The notes beneath the pieces were generated by a model that was not told where the DNA came from, did not search any database, and worked only from the letters and a program-made list of their open reading frames with translations. From Colius striatus (lineage: Eukaryota > Chordata > Aves > Coliiformes > Coliidae), in assembly GCF_028858725.1 (NCBI RefSeq), contig NC_084760.1:83347867-83411866 (forward strand): a DNA stretch of 64,000 nucleotides, given 5' to 3'. Position 1 is the stretch's first letter. Each line of letters begins with the position of its first letter. Below, in pieces: positions 40,579 through 54,700 of the stretch. Made by a program: the position numbers and the translations under genes.

Positions 40579-43379
40579 AGCCGGTGCGAAACCCCGGGCT
40601 TCTACCGCGGGTGGCAACGGGGCACAAATCTCCGTCAGCTTTCACGGCGTCTGAGCAAAGAGAGACGGCAGCAGTCAGACGAAACTTTACCGTCGGACTG
40701 GGAGCAAACGTTAGCAGGCGATTCCGCGCCTCCTGCTCTGAAATATCATTGCAGTGAACGACCTCTTTCCCAAACGCCAAAAGAAAAAAAATACAACTCC
40801 TCACCCGATCGTCTAATTCCCTCGCAAGTCATTGCGACTTGACTCGCCCCGTGCCGTGGCTTTGCAGCCAATTTCTGCTTTCTCCGCTAGTGTGTGTAGG
40901 AAGATTTTTTCTTTCCTGAAAGTTAAAAGCAGTTACACAGAATTTGGATCCAGATGTCACCAATTTGCAATTGCTCTAGGACGCAAGCTGATATAGGGTG
41001 CCCGGGAAGGGGCTAGCTCTGCCTTTGCTCAGCGCTCCGGGAAGCGAACGAGCGTTACATGCAAGCTGCACTCTAGCTAAGGCAGCCTAAAGTGAAAGCG
41101 CCTGCGGAGGAGCTGCCATGTAGATCCTCTACTCACATTTTGGGGTGCTAAGAAGACACTTTCTCAGATCTAAGTCCATGCAACAGGTTTTGACATCTCC
41201 TTCCCAGCTAGGGCGAACAGCTGCTCCCGATCAATTTCAACCGTTGTGGTTATAAGATGGAAGGAGAGGAAGCGGAGGCAGGTAGATCCCTAATAAACGT
41301 GGGGCGACCGAGCGCGGTAGAGGAGAGGCGGGGGCGGGGGGCCGCTCAGACCTCTCAAGCGCTTTTCTCTACTGCCACGATCCCTCTTTCAGGAGGGAGC
41401 GGAACGGCTCTGTATTCGCCTTCGCGAAAGGCACGCGGTTTGTGCTCAGGGGTCGGGGGTGGGAGAGGGGATTCGTGCTTCTTTCGCGTTTCTACTCAGA
41501 GTAATGTTTGCAGTGGATCGGTTCTCCCGTCCCGTGACCGTCCGCTAAAGCTGCGGCTGTGAACTATCCAGCCACTGAGGCTGGTTAGAAAGCTCTGAGA
41601 CCGTGATGTTTTCGTTTACAAACAAGCAGAGTTTGAATCCAGCATAAGTCGGCCGGTATGGAGACACTAGGCGTCCGGTAGCTCATTTTGTAAAGGGAGG
41701 AGGGAGAATCATGCAAGGGGTCTTGACGCACCCGTTACCAACATCCCCGCATTTGTTTTAAACGAATTTGAGCTATTTCTCTCTTGCCCTGCAAAGGAAG
41801 ACTCTGTTTTGCGTCCCTGGGACATCCAGGCCGGGAGCCGCCCTCTTGCCACTGATTGTTTGTGGCAGCACTCGAGAAAAGCCCGGACAGGTAGGAGGAC
41901 ACGCAACTCCTAAGGTGGAGTGCACTGGAGAAAATACAGACGTACACGGCGATTATTCACAGGCATCCGGACACGCTGGGAGATGGACGCGGGCTGATCT
42001 GCTGCCCCCATTCTCCTCCTCCTCCTGCCGCCCTCCCCCGCCGCATCCCGCCTGGCCGCAGCCCTGGCGCGGCTCCTCGCCGGGAGCCGCCGCCGCCGGG
42101 AGCCGCCGGGCTGCGCGCCGCCGCCCCCGCCTCGCCTGCCCCAGGGGACGGCCGGGACAGGCGCCCGGGACGGCGCGGAGGCTCCGTTCTTCGGCCGCGG
42201 AGGGTCAGGCTGGGAGGAAGAGAGCCGCAGACCGCTCTCCTGTGGCCTCGGTAAATCCCTGACCCGCCGGGTCGGTTAAGAAGGTACCATGACAGGGGCC
42301 CACAATTGCAGGCACTTCTCCTGCCAGGACTGCAAATGGCGTAGAAGGAGCTTGTGGGATTAATTATTATTTTTCCACAAAAAAAAAAAAAAACCGGGAC
42401 GTTAAAGGCCATGGAAACTGCCCTGAATTTGGGGCAGAGAGGCTCCTACTGTGTGCCTTCACCTGGGCGAGCCCTGGTGTCCGTCGCCGTCCGCGCAGCC
42501 TGCGCGCCGCTCTCGCGGAGGTACCACACCGCCCTCCTCTCCCACATTCTTCTTCGACCTGCCAGCTTGCACAGTCTTTCTGCCTCGTCTTTCACCTTGT
42601 GTAGACCGAAAGGGATATGGGATATGGGTCCCTGTCCTGCACAGTTAGTAAAGTTAAAAGCCGGCGCGTCATGGGCACGCGTGGATAATAACGGTCAGCT
42701 TAATCACACGCGAAGTGTCTCTGACTTTTACATGTGCTCCTCTTTTGGGTGAAACACTCCGACATGCTCCTGGAAATCAAGTAGAAATAAACGCTCGGCG
42801 CCTGGGAATCACAAACGCCAGTGTCCTGGGCACCGGAGCGAGGTGGGGCACGGCCGGCAGTTAATAGGAAGGTGATCCTTCCCCGTCCTCTATCACCATG
42901 CCTCCGCCTAGCTCCCGGGCAGGTATGATCAGCGTGTAATGGGATCCCAGGTCACGAACAGCCTCTCTATTGTACACGAGAGGCCCCTTCCCTATAAAAC
43001 TCTCCGACGGTTGTTACTGGGCTCTGGGGAGGGGGGTTAGGCTAATGCATGCAGAAGGAAACTTTCTGCGAGGGCCGGAGAAGGGGTTTTCTCCCCACTG
43101 CAGCCATGGGACACGCGGATGACAGAGCCCTCGGGCCGAAGTGGCGGGGCCGGGATGGGATGGTGGGATCCAGACGGGGCTGCGGGGCCGGGCCGGGGCT
43201 GCGGGACCCAGACGGGGCGGCGGCTCCGTCCCGCCGCGCAGCAGCGCCCTGCGGCGAGAGGCAGGGGCCCGGGCTCCGCGCTCCGGCGCTCCCCCTCTCT
43301 CCCGATGGGCGCCTGCAGCGTCAATCACGGCGGAAATATCTCCCTCGCTAGCTAATATCTCAGCTCGCAGGGCCGCCTC

Positions 43380-43560
43380 TGAGTGGATCTGAGCAATCTG
43401 TCAACCCAGCCGGGGAGCCACCTCAAAACAGATCGGGTTACCTCTGATTGACAGCGTCACCATGGCAAATAATTTGACTAAAACTATTGTCTTCTCCTGG
43501 CAGTCCTCGGGTCAGATAACCGGACCAATCACAGCGCGGATAATCACTTTTCATGCCAGC
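43380..43560 (+). promoter_or_regulatory. SIX2: SIX2 proximal promoter/enhancer block
   Basis: A moderately AT-rich block between CpG-rich sequence and the transcription start carries dense recognisable sites. There is a perfect PBX-MEIS/PREP decamer TGATTGACAG (43445-43454). A second MEIS/TGIF hexamer lies in reverse as CTGTCA (43398-43403). A CCAAT box occurs in GACCAAT (43523-43529). AT-rich homeodomain-like cores include AAATAATTT (43467-43475) and GATAATCAC (43540-43548). Mouse Six2 has a proximal enhancer on which Hox proteins act with Eya1/Pax2 or as repressors, and PBX/MEIS are usual Hox partners. Location about 0.6-0.7 kb before the ATG fits that role. Function here is inferred. Confidence 0.55.
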
Positions 43561-43576
43561 TTAGAATAATATTATT

Positions 43577-43658
43577 AAAAAAAAAAAAAAAAGAGGGGGG
43601 GGAGAGAGAGAGAGAAAGAAAGGGGGGAAAAACTCCGAGAGGGAAAGGAGAGAGGGAG
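43577..43658 (+). repeat. Homopurine tract just upstream of the putative start
   Basis: Positions 43577-43632 are 56 uninterrupted purines on the + strand: A16, then G-rich, then (GA)n and G/A runs. After CTCC another 22 purines follow (43637-43658). Such tracts can form triplex DNA and bind GA-repeat factors. It separates the CCAAT/TALE block from the TATA-like element. Confidence 0.85.
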
Positions 43659-43673
43659 CAGGGCTTTACCACT

Positions 43674-43680
43674 ATATTAT
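43674..43680 (+). promoter_or_regulatory. SIX2: TATA-like element of SIX2
   Basis: TATATTA at 43674-43680 is the best-placed TATA-like sequence downstream of the promoter block. It predicts a start site near 43700 and a 5' leader of about 420 nt. It lies at the left edge of the SIX2 CpG island. The exact start is not determinable here. Confidence 0.4.
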
Positions 43681-43789
43681 GTGGGATCTTGCGGCGGCGG
43701 GGGGTGGGGGGGAAGCAAGGAGATCCCAAACCGGCGGCCGAGGGCGGTGGGGGTGGGAGAGCCGCGGCCGCTGCGAGCGCTGCAGATAG

Positions 43790-47242
<3,453 letters not shown>

Positions 47243-47546
47243 GGAAAACAACGAGAATTCCAACTCCAACAGCCACAACCCGCTCTCGGCGTCAATGAAC
47301 GGGAATAAGACAGTTTTGGGGAGCTCAGAGGACGAGAAGACGCCGTCAGGGACTCCAGATCACACCTCCTCCAGCCCAGCGCTCCTGCTCAGCTCCAACC
47401 CTGGGCTGCAGCCCCTGCACGGCTTGGGCCATCCTCAGGGCCCCAGCGCCATCCCCGTGCCCAGCACCGATCCCATGCACCACCACAGCTTACAGGACTC
47501 CATCCTTAACCCTATGTCGTCCAACCTCGTCGACCTGGGCTCCTAA
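47243..47546 (+). CDS. SIX2: SIX2 homeobox protein, coding exon 2 (residues 187-287 and stop)
   Basis: Completes Arg187 and encodes the 100-residue C-terminal region, ending in TAA at 47544-47546. It starts [14 protein letters not shown], directly after the homeodomain, as in other SIX2 proteins. The rest is Ser/Pro/Asn/His-rich and probably an activation domain, with [17 protein letters not shown] and a SSSPALLL segment. It closes with the conserved tail [18 protein letters not shown]. That tail, and the absence of SIX1-type sequence after the homeodomain, makes the SIX2 assignment firm. Total length is 287 residues; from memory human SIX2 has 291, the difference being in the Pro/Gly-rich middle of this exon. 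The homeodomain and SIX domain are unaffected. Confidence 0.96.
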
Positions 47547-48257
47547 AACCGTGTACACGCTCTCTGACCTTTGCACCAGCCCTCCTTTACTATTTTTTTT
47601 CTTTTCTTTTTTCTTTAATCTTACCAGAGGCTTGGAAAGCGATGACAAACTGCTTAGTGGATGTGTTGTACCCTTTAGCAGCAGGCTGGCTGCAGGTTTG
47701 GCAGGTATTGTGCTCGGCTGTGGGCGATGATGTTGTGCAAAAGCTCAAGGGTTGCTTAAAGGTGATCTCAGGCACGTAAGGACTGTTGGACAGGAGCTGT
47801 GATTTTCACAGCAGGCTGGCAGGTGAATCGGTCTAGCAGCTCTTTCCATTCTTAACCACGAATCACTCAATCGGGCCGGCCTGTGTGGCAAGAGGCACAT
47901 TGTAATCTTTTATTTCTCGGGGGGTGGGGAAGAAAGGGGAGCACAAGGCCACTGTTTCCATGCCTGATTGAAGGTACATACTGCTCCCGTTATTCTATTG
48001 TAGTTATATATCCGTGGCAGGTGTACGATGTACAATTTCAACTAAGAATACAAAAGCTGTAGTGAAATTATAGCAGCAACATGCGCTCTAGGCAGACTCT
48101 GTAACCTTCTTGTAGCTGATGCTATGCAGAGAGATGGCTTCTTTGGCCTCGTCCATGTGGTGCTTTCGCCATTTGCTGGGTGGGAAAGGAAGTGGTGGCC
48201 CGGCTTCGGCCCCAGAGGAAGGCAAGGGGTGAGATGAGGGCATGAGCGGGCTTTCAT

Positions 48258-48314
48258 TAAAAAAAATAATAAAAGAAAGAAAGAAAAAAAAAAGAAAGAA
48301 AGAAAGAAAGAAAG
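48258..48314. repeat. A-rich/(GAAA)n microsatellite in the SIX2 3'UTR
   Basis: A run of A with AAT interruptions is followed by repeated GAAA units up to 48314. It lies in the transcribed strand about 120 bp before the poly(A) signal and may vary in length between individuals. Confidence 0.88.
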
Positions 48315-48436
48315 GAATTGCTGCTCAAGTTTAGACCTAAATGACAGTATCAACCGCAAGTCACTCTCCTTAGTTTTGTTTATTGTTTATATTATGTGAA
48401 TACATTCTTTGGAAAATATTTCTGCTTTTATTTTAT

Positions 48437-48442
48437 AATAAA
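48437..48442 (+). terminator. SIX2: SIX2 polyadenylation signal AATAAA
   Basis: AATAAA in the context TATAATAAAATTT, with a T/G-containing downstream stretch (GATGTATGATTGC) 20-30 bp later. It is the canonical hexamer best placed relative to the stop codon. CpG-rich intergenic sequence begins shortly after. Confidence 0.75.
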
Positions 48443-48529
48443 ATTTAGAAATCTAACTCGATGTATGATTGCTTTACTCGCCCACGGGATGTTTCCGGGC
48501 TCAGTCCTGAGCAGAGTAGAACAGGCAGC

Positions 48530-48830
48530 CCCCAGACCGGGGCTGACAGGTTCGGCCGGGGAAAGCGGCGAACACCCGGGCGGCGTCGGGGCTCCTTCCA
48601 CCGCCACAGAGGGGAACGGGACTGATTCCCCCCCCCTCCCCCCCCTCGTGCCGTCAGTCGGCATCCCCGCACTCCTGTCCCTTTTGGGGTGCACTGCGGA
48701 GCTAAGCCCGAGCACGTCGGCTGCCGCTGCTGCCCGGCCTGGGGGAACTGACGGCGGCCTGGGGGGCAGGGAGGCAAGGGGGCGGACAGGGAAGAACCCG
48801 CAGTGCGGACCCTAAAGGGAATGGAGAGGT
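48530..48830. other. CpG island immediately past the SIX2 3' end
   Basis: CpG-dense sequence begins about 70 bp after the predicted cleavage site and holds C-rich runs (about 48627-48646). Overlapping open frames on both strands are compositional. A CpG island at the 3' end could serve a downstream or antisense transcript, but no exon structure is visible. Confidence 0.6.
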
Positions 48831-49189
48831 GGTCCACCTGCTCCTCCGAGGGCACTACCGGACAGGCTACGAGCTTTTCCTCCCCGATGTCTACTGTCCC
48901 TGGCAGAAAGCCTCCCCCGTCGCCCCCCGCACCACATACAAATTGAGCATGCCCAGATCCTGCTCCGCGGTACAGCACGACTGGGCTGCAAATGCCTTCC
49001 TACCGCCTGTGGCAGCGATGCCAGAATGGGATTTCTCTATTCCGATCCTTTGTGGGTTTTTTCCCCTTTTCTGTAAACATAAGTGGTCAAAGATACAGGC
49101 AAGGTGCTTGCAAGTTTACTTCATTAAAAGGCAGTAGCTCAGAGTGATTTCATTACAGCTTGCATCCTCGCTATCAACTGTGCTAGAAG

Positions 49190-49425
49190 CCGAATGTGAT
49201 ACATCATCTGTTTAAAATGTTCGTCAGAGACTGTAAGGGGGTTTTTATACCTTTTTTTTTCCCCTTAAAATTAATTTCTTATGAAAAATAAACCGAGAAA
49301 ATGATATGGCTTCAAGTGGGATAGAAATATGCGTAGATCAGCAAAGATCGTGTTCAGGTTTCAGACGCTGGCTGAAATTTCAATCAGAGGGAGTTTTGTG
49401 CGGGCAATGTCCTAATTTGATACAA
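49190..49425 (+). promoter_or_regulatory. Candidate SIX-responsive enhancer 3' of SIX2
   Basis: Three SIX-type sites fall within 230 bp: TGATAC at 49197-49202, an exact MEF3/SIX site TCAGGTTTC at 49354-49362, and TGATAC at 49418-49423. A TCF/LEF-like GCAAAGATC at 49341-49349 lies 4 bp before the MEF3 site. It is 0.75-1 kb beyond the SIX2 poly(A) signal. SIX proteins with Lys at homeodomain position 50 prefer TGATAC and TCAGGTTTC-type sequence, so autoregulation is plausible. Conservation was not tested. Confidence 0.3.
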
Positions 49426-50589
49426 TCTGGGGCTGGATTAGCGCCCTGTGCGTTTGTGGGTGTCCCCTAAAAGCACATTTCTCTGAGGCCACATTCTACA
49501 GATTTTAGTGGGGCCTCGGAAAAAAACCCCACAAACAAAACCAGCTCTCTCTTACTCGTGGTTATAAATCCAGCGTTCTCGTTAGGCTGAGGTGCAGCGT
49601 GGTACAGTGTTATAGAGAAGACAAAGCGGTATAGTCAGGTGTATAGTTCTCCCGTTTCTACTCTTCGAGGTGATTTTTCAGGAGAAGAGATGCTGTGGCT
49701 GTTGGCTCTGCCGTGGGAGCGGTACCAACGTGGTCTTGCGTGCATTACGGTCTCAATAGTAGATCTTGTTATTTCCGTTGAAGGGCATCTAATAATTTAA
49801 GCTATGAATTTTAATCCTCTGAAAATAAACCTTTCACAAGTAGAGGACCTGCTGCTTCCAAAGACTACATAAGACGCTCTCTCCCTGTAAAATAACACAG
49901 TCAGAGGTGCAATATTGCAAAGAATGAATTAATTGGCTGGTTAATTATTTTGTATTTTTGGAGATACAAATAAGTTCGGGAAAGAAAATAGAACCACTGG
50001 GTTACTAAAACATGGCCTCGAAAGCGAAATAAAGCCTTAAGACTTTGCCTACTGGAGAAAAAAAAAAAAAAAAAGAACCGAACGAAAGAAAAAGTATAGA
50101 GGAAGAGTAAAGCCAAGATGGGGAACTTTTGAAGAGGCAGTATGAAAATAGACTGGGGTTTACTTGGTTAGTAAAAAGGTCATATTGCACAGAGGAGACA
50201 GAATTCAATCGGGGAAAGTAACTGAAGGGCTGTCAGGATGAGAAAGGCCTTTTGAAAGCGAGGGGCGACGAAAAAGCCTGTAAATTGTAGCGAGGATCAC
50301 TGATGTACGGAGAAAGAAAGAGAGGGCGAGTCACTGAAGTCAATTAGAGATAGCTACAAACAGAAATCGTGCAGTAAGAAGAAAAAGAAACCTGCAGGTC
50401 AGTCTAGCATTAAGGGCGCACACAACTTAAAGCCCAGACGACGGGAGGTGTGTAATGCAGCCTGAAAACCTGAACATGTTAAGACTCATCTTATCAGGCC
50501 GTACTTGCCTTAGTAATGATGTTTGGTAAATTAGCCCAAATCCCCCCGATTTTTCACGCACAAAAAATCCCCCCAAAAAAGTTCCGATA

Positions 50590-50680
50590 AAGGAGTATGT
50601 CGAAACTGACGTGACTAATCCTTGGTTTTAATCAGATTAGCTATGATTCACTAACATTAGGTTACATGGGGTATATCTCA
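50590..50680. promoter_or_regulatory. Homeodomain-motif-rich patch
   Basis: Closely spaced CTAATCC (50615-50621), TTTTAATCAGATTAG (50626-50640), ATGATTC and ACATTAGG fall in about 60 bp. Lys50-type (OTX/PITX/SIX-like) TAATCC and GATTA cores dominate. A regulatory role is inferred only from this density. Confidence 0.2.
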
Positions 50681-50861
50681 TCTCAGGATTGGTTGGTTGC
50701 GGGGTATCCGAGCAGGTTTCGGGCCATAAACACAAAGACAGTCCGGCCCAGGCAGTCTGTAGCCATACAGCTCCCTTGGCGATCCCCGGGCTGAGGCCGG
50801 AGTGCGGCGGGCAAACCCCTCAGCTGAGCCCCTATACCTTGAACACCCGGGAGAAAAGCCG

Positions 50862-50894
50862 ACACACACATACACACACACACGCACATATATA
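50862..50894. repeat. (CA)n microsatellite
   Basis: CA dinucleotides with TA and CG interruptions, ending in CATATATA. Open frames across it (Thr/His-rich) are artefacts. Confidence 0.85.
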
Positions 50895-52738
50895 CGTGAT
50901 GTTTGCCCTCAAACTAAAACCTTACCAAATTACATAATGCATGCAACATTTAAGGATCCCAGAACTGAAACTGGAGTAATTCCTTTAGATAGCAGGGCAC
51001 TGCCTATTCACGGTGTGCTGGGATAGATTTGTTCTTCTGGGAAGCCCTGTACTTTGTTAAACTTGTGTTAATCGTCCTGGTACTGCGTTGAAGAGGGCTA
51101 TGAGAGAAACCGCACATATGAGACAGAAAACAATGGTGGCTGTCCTGCCAGGGCGCAGCAGGTCGCCCGGCTGGGCAAATTCTGATGGGCGCGAAGGAAG
51201 AGCATCCCCACAGGCTATTGAAAAGACGCCACAGTCCTCGAAGGGGAGCATGACGCTTCACTGGATACAGGGACCAAGTTTATTGAAGTAAGAGCCTTTG
51301 CTATGAGAAGTGAAGTGTATGTCAGACGTTGCTGGTTAAACGCCTCTCTGCAAGCCCTTGTAGGAGCTTGAGGGTAAACAGGACCCTTTGAGAAGGACAG
51401 TCGCATCTTATCTAACCAAAGGCTGTGTGGCTGCGTTCTCATTTGGATCATATAAGCCATCTTTCAGACAGTCACCACCACCTACACGAAAGAAGTCGCC
51501 TGCTTGGCGAATTTCTTGTGGCTACCCCGAAGAAAACTATGTTCCCTCTTCTCGCCACTCTGGCTCAGCAGTTCGGGCCTAACTGAAGCCTCAATGTATG
51601 TTTGAGGACGAGCTGCTCCAGTCTCGAGATGAAAAGCCTTGGCAGTGTCCCTGCCTGCCCAGAGCCGTTTGTCTAAGGCACTAGGGCTCCACTTACCAGA
51701 CCCGGAAACAAAATCTGTTGTCTTCTTTAAGAGAAAAAAATGTGGCCCAGTATGAGCAGGCTCTTGCCTTGAACAAACCTTCACTTGAGCATGACAAATA
51801 ATGTAGGGAGGTGGCGATGAAAACACTGGCCACTGGCCCTTACTGCAGAGCTCTTTAACTTCCTCTGCTTAGTGAATCAAAAAGCCGCGGCTCAAACAGC
51901 CAACAAAAATATACTGAAGGGAACTTTCAGTGCTTCAGCACACAAGGAAAAGGTGAGGGTTTTGTCTGAAAGAGAGTAGCTCTGGGGTTCGGAAAAATAT
52001 ATTCTTAAACTTAGGAGCCGAGCTGCTCGATAGCTTCTTGAGCTTTTGCCACGGGGAGGAGCACTCAAATCTTCCCTCGCTCCCACACCGGCGAGGCGGC
52101 TTCTTGCCTGGGACGAAGGTCCATTTCCTTCCCACGTAAAGAACTCGAAGGGGAGTTGTTTTATTGTTGGTTTGATTTGGGTTGTTTTTTGTTTGTGGCT
52201 TTTTTTTTTTTTAACCGAGTTTGGGAGAGAACCCTCCATCTCCTGCCCTAAATATCAAATTCACCTTTACCGGGGCTTCCGATGTGCCGCATAGCCGGTC
52301 CCGCTCCGCGCCTCGGGCACTCTGAGCGGACTGGCTTGCTGGGCAGCAGAGCAATGAGTTATCCCTGCCTCCAGCCTCAGCCTTAAAACAAAAAAAAAAA
52401 GCTCTTAAAAAAAAAAAAACACAGACATTTGTAAAAAAAAAAAAAATAAAATGGGGCTCATCAAGACTCTGGGACTCGGAGGGAAACGGGGAGTTAGTGG
52501 GAGCTAGGGTGAACAGGCAGGTAAAATGTCCTATCAGCAGTGTTACTGAAGAGAAGAGAGGAAAAATCACTTGGAAAGATGAAAATCGCACATGTGCTTC
52601 TGATGACCCCATTAGATGAGAAGTCCTCCAGGAAATACATATTTGAAACAGCTAGGAAAAACAAACATGCCTTTTATAGACTTGCTTGTCCCGCCATGAA
52701 AAATGCAAACCTCGGTATGGTGCTTGTGTGTCTAGAGG

Positions 52739-52773
52739 GTGGGAGGGAGGGAGGGAGGGAGGGAGGAAGAGGG
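52739..52773. repeat. (GGGA)n microsatellite
   Basis: About six GGGA/GGAG units followed by GGAAGAGGG. It is a purine-only repeat that generates a Gly/Arg/Glu open frame. Confidence 0.88.
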
Positions 52774-53270
52774 AATAGATTTTGTAAAGAAGCCGATGAA
52801 AGCTACCTTCATCAGGAATATTCATTTGCGCTACCCTGCTCTCCAAAAATAGACTGCAGTGTGAAAACCAAGGCAGTGGTTAAAACTACAGCTTGTGAGA
52901 TGGACAATTGAGTCTGAAAAGTGACTGTCAGGAGTTCGTCTGGGTATCAACCCAGGCAAGATTGGCTGGCAACAGGGAGGAAAACTCGGAGGGGGAGTGA
53001 AGAGTTAGAAAGTAGGACTTTATGAAGCCCATAGGTTACCGTAAAGTTGTGCACAGTCCAGTGAATCGTCATAGAACAGCGATTTCTAGTAGTTCAGGAG
53101 TTGGAATCTGGGCAAAGACACCCTCAAACTCTCTTTTCCAAAGCGCTGGTTTAGACACAGTTGTGTTGCGTGCGGGAGACAGAGCAGAGACTTGTTCCGT
53201 GAGAGCTTCGGCAATAAAAGCATCACTGTCTCTCGTGTCCCACTCCCTCCTCCTCCGACCAACCTGCCCA

Positions 53271-54640
53271 CGGAGATGGACACGGTAATCCCGCTGCCAG
53301 CAGCCCGGGCAGACTCCGAGGACATTTGATCCTCCTTCCCATTTTACTGCGGCTACCGGGAGCCCCCGGCCTCCGCGTGAAAGGGACACGGCCCGGCATC
53401 TGTTATCCCCCTGCGGGGCCCGACTTTGGCCGGTGTTTCGGAAACCCCGGCGGCAGGTGCCCCAGGGGACGCGGCTACCTCGGCAGCGGGCAGCGGGAGG
53501 CACCCACGCCGCGCGGGGCAGGTACTCCTTCATCGGGAGATAGCAAGGGTGCACTACTAGTCACTTGCTGGTGAACCATCTCCTTCAGGGGGCTACCGGG
53601 GGGGGGACAGGTAACTATCAACCAGTCTAGGTCAGTGGAATGCGTTTAATAGAAAGAGGCTAAATACCGTCCCCGCATTGTCACCGGAGAGCTGCATAAA
53701 AGGGAAAACATTACCAAACCCTGAGCTCCTGGCAACTCCGACGGAGGCCTGACCAAGCAGGGCCGAGCCAGAACCCCTTGTCTATTTTCCCCGGCGCCTT
53801 GAATCCGAGCGACCGCCGGCTCCTGCCGCGGGGAGATTCTCTCTGCCGCGGTAACCAGATCCACCCCATCGGAGGGATCTGGTTGTTTCTCACCCACGGG
53901 ACACATACGGCAAGCGGGACATCTGCTCCCTGCAGCTCACTCCTTTCAGCTTGCTGCCAAAGCTTCTCCGGAGCCGGGCAGGGCACGGCATCCCCAGGGC
54001 GGCAAGCGCGGAGGGCACAGGAGCTGCTGGAGCAGGGGCACGGGACTCTCAAGCCTCTGAGGGGCCAGGAACCAGTGGATTTCTCTCCACAGTCTGAGAT
54101 ATTCGGTTGCACGCGAACTCAGCAGCTGCTCGGGGCGACGATCCGCACCTCGCAGCAATGCGCGCAGCCAGCGAGGCCGCGGCTGGCGCTGAGGGAGAGG
54201 ACGTTCAAAACTTAGAAACAGCCCAGGACATTGCTCTTAACAGCGTGTCGAGGGCACACCCAACAAAAACATCAACATCTGCAAAGTCAGGACGATTTGG
54301 AAACTTCCCGCAACTAAACGAAACTAGATATGAGGCAGAGAGATGTCGGCAGTGCCGCGCGGGGCGCGGAGCCGGGCGGCGGGGCCTCACGGATGTCCGT
54401 GGCACCCTGCTCAGCAACCTCGCTGCCTTTCCAAATGACAAGGCCAAACTGAAGCTGTCAGGGGCAAGAGGCGGTGCTGGCATCGGGTTCTGCTGCCTCG
54501 GGTGTGTGCGAAGCCGAGCTCCAGCCCACCGACCGTGCCCAGAAAACATAAGTGCTTTCTTCTCCACAGGTGTGGCAAATCCCTCACGGTGGGGTTGCTC
54601 TGCGGGCTGGTTTCGGTCGCGGTGACGAGTCCTTTCTGCT
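53271..54640. other. CpG islands downstream of SIX2
   Basis: CpG-rich patches lie at about 53280-53550 and 53760-54620. Frames up to 172 codons are open on both strands because stops are rare at this composition. None shows a recognisable domain or splice structure, so none is called. They may be Polycomb-type islands or promoters of unannotated non-coding RNA. Confidence 0.6.
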
Positions 54641-54651
54641 TAGAAGGGGCT

Positions 54652-54700
54652 TGCTTCTTTTTTCTTTTTCTTTCTTTTTTTTTTCTTTTGTTTTTCCCCC
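54652..54700. repeat. Polypyrimidine (T/C) tract
   Basis: T-rich sequence with scattered C (CTTTTTTTCTTTTTCTTTC-like), then CCCCC. It ends a CpG-rich patch. Confidence 0.8.

Larger units (their letters stand above)
38005..43379. other. GC-rich SIX2 upstream region with several CpG islands
   Basis: No protein gene is recognised. CpG-dense patches lie at roughly 38500-38600, 38760-39130, 39400-39640, 39940-40640, 41250-41560, 41990-42560 and 42790-43330, separated by AT-richer intervals. Open frames on both strands in these patches are Arg/Pro/Gly/Ala-rich and overlap one another, so they are compositional. An exact SIX/MEF3 site in reverse (GAAACCTGA, 38153-38161) lies in one of the AT-richer intervals. 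A TATAAA at 42993-42998 could mark an alternative upstream start, but nothing else supports that. Confidence 0.55.
47547..48460 (+). other. SIX2: SIX2 3' untranslated region
   Basis: About 0.9 kb from the stop to the predicted cleavage site. It includes a T/C tract at about 47590-47618 and an A/GAAA microsatellite (48258-48314). An additional AATAAA lies at 48268-48273 within the microsatellite and is probably not the main signal. Just before the end it is AT-rich (TTTGTTTATTGTTTATATTA at 48374-48393). Open frames here are on the opposite strand and are not supported. Confidence 0.75.
48831..53270. other. Intergenic, downstream of SIX2
   Basis: No gene is recognised. Composition is intermediate, with poly(A) runs at about 50059-50074, 52387-52399 and 52408-52451. 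The microsatellites and two motif-dense candidate regulatory patches (49190-49425 and 50590-50680) are listed separately. Confidence 0.5.

Noticed and set aside
42993..42998. TATAAA as the main SIX2 TATA box
   Set aside because: It lies 1.1 kb before the ATG and upstream of the promoter block with CCAAT and TALE sites. It remains possible as an alternative start only.
48268..48273. AATAAA as the SIX2 poly(A) signal
   Set aside because: It is part of an A-rich microsatellite and followed by GAAA repeats, not a T/G-rich downstream element. The site at 48437 is better.
53271..54640. Frames of 130-172 codons in downstream CpG islands
   Set aside because: They are open on both strands simultaneously, low-complexity in content, without recognised domains; expected at this GC content.
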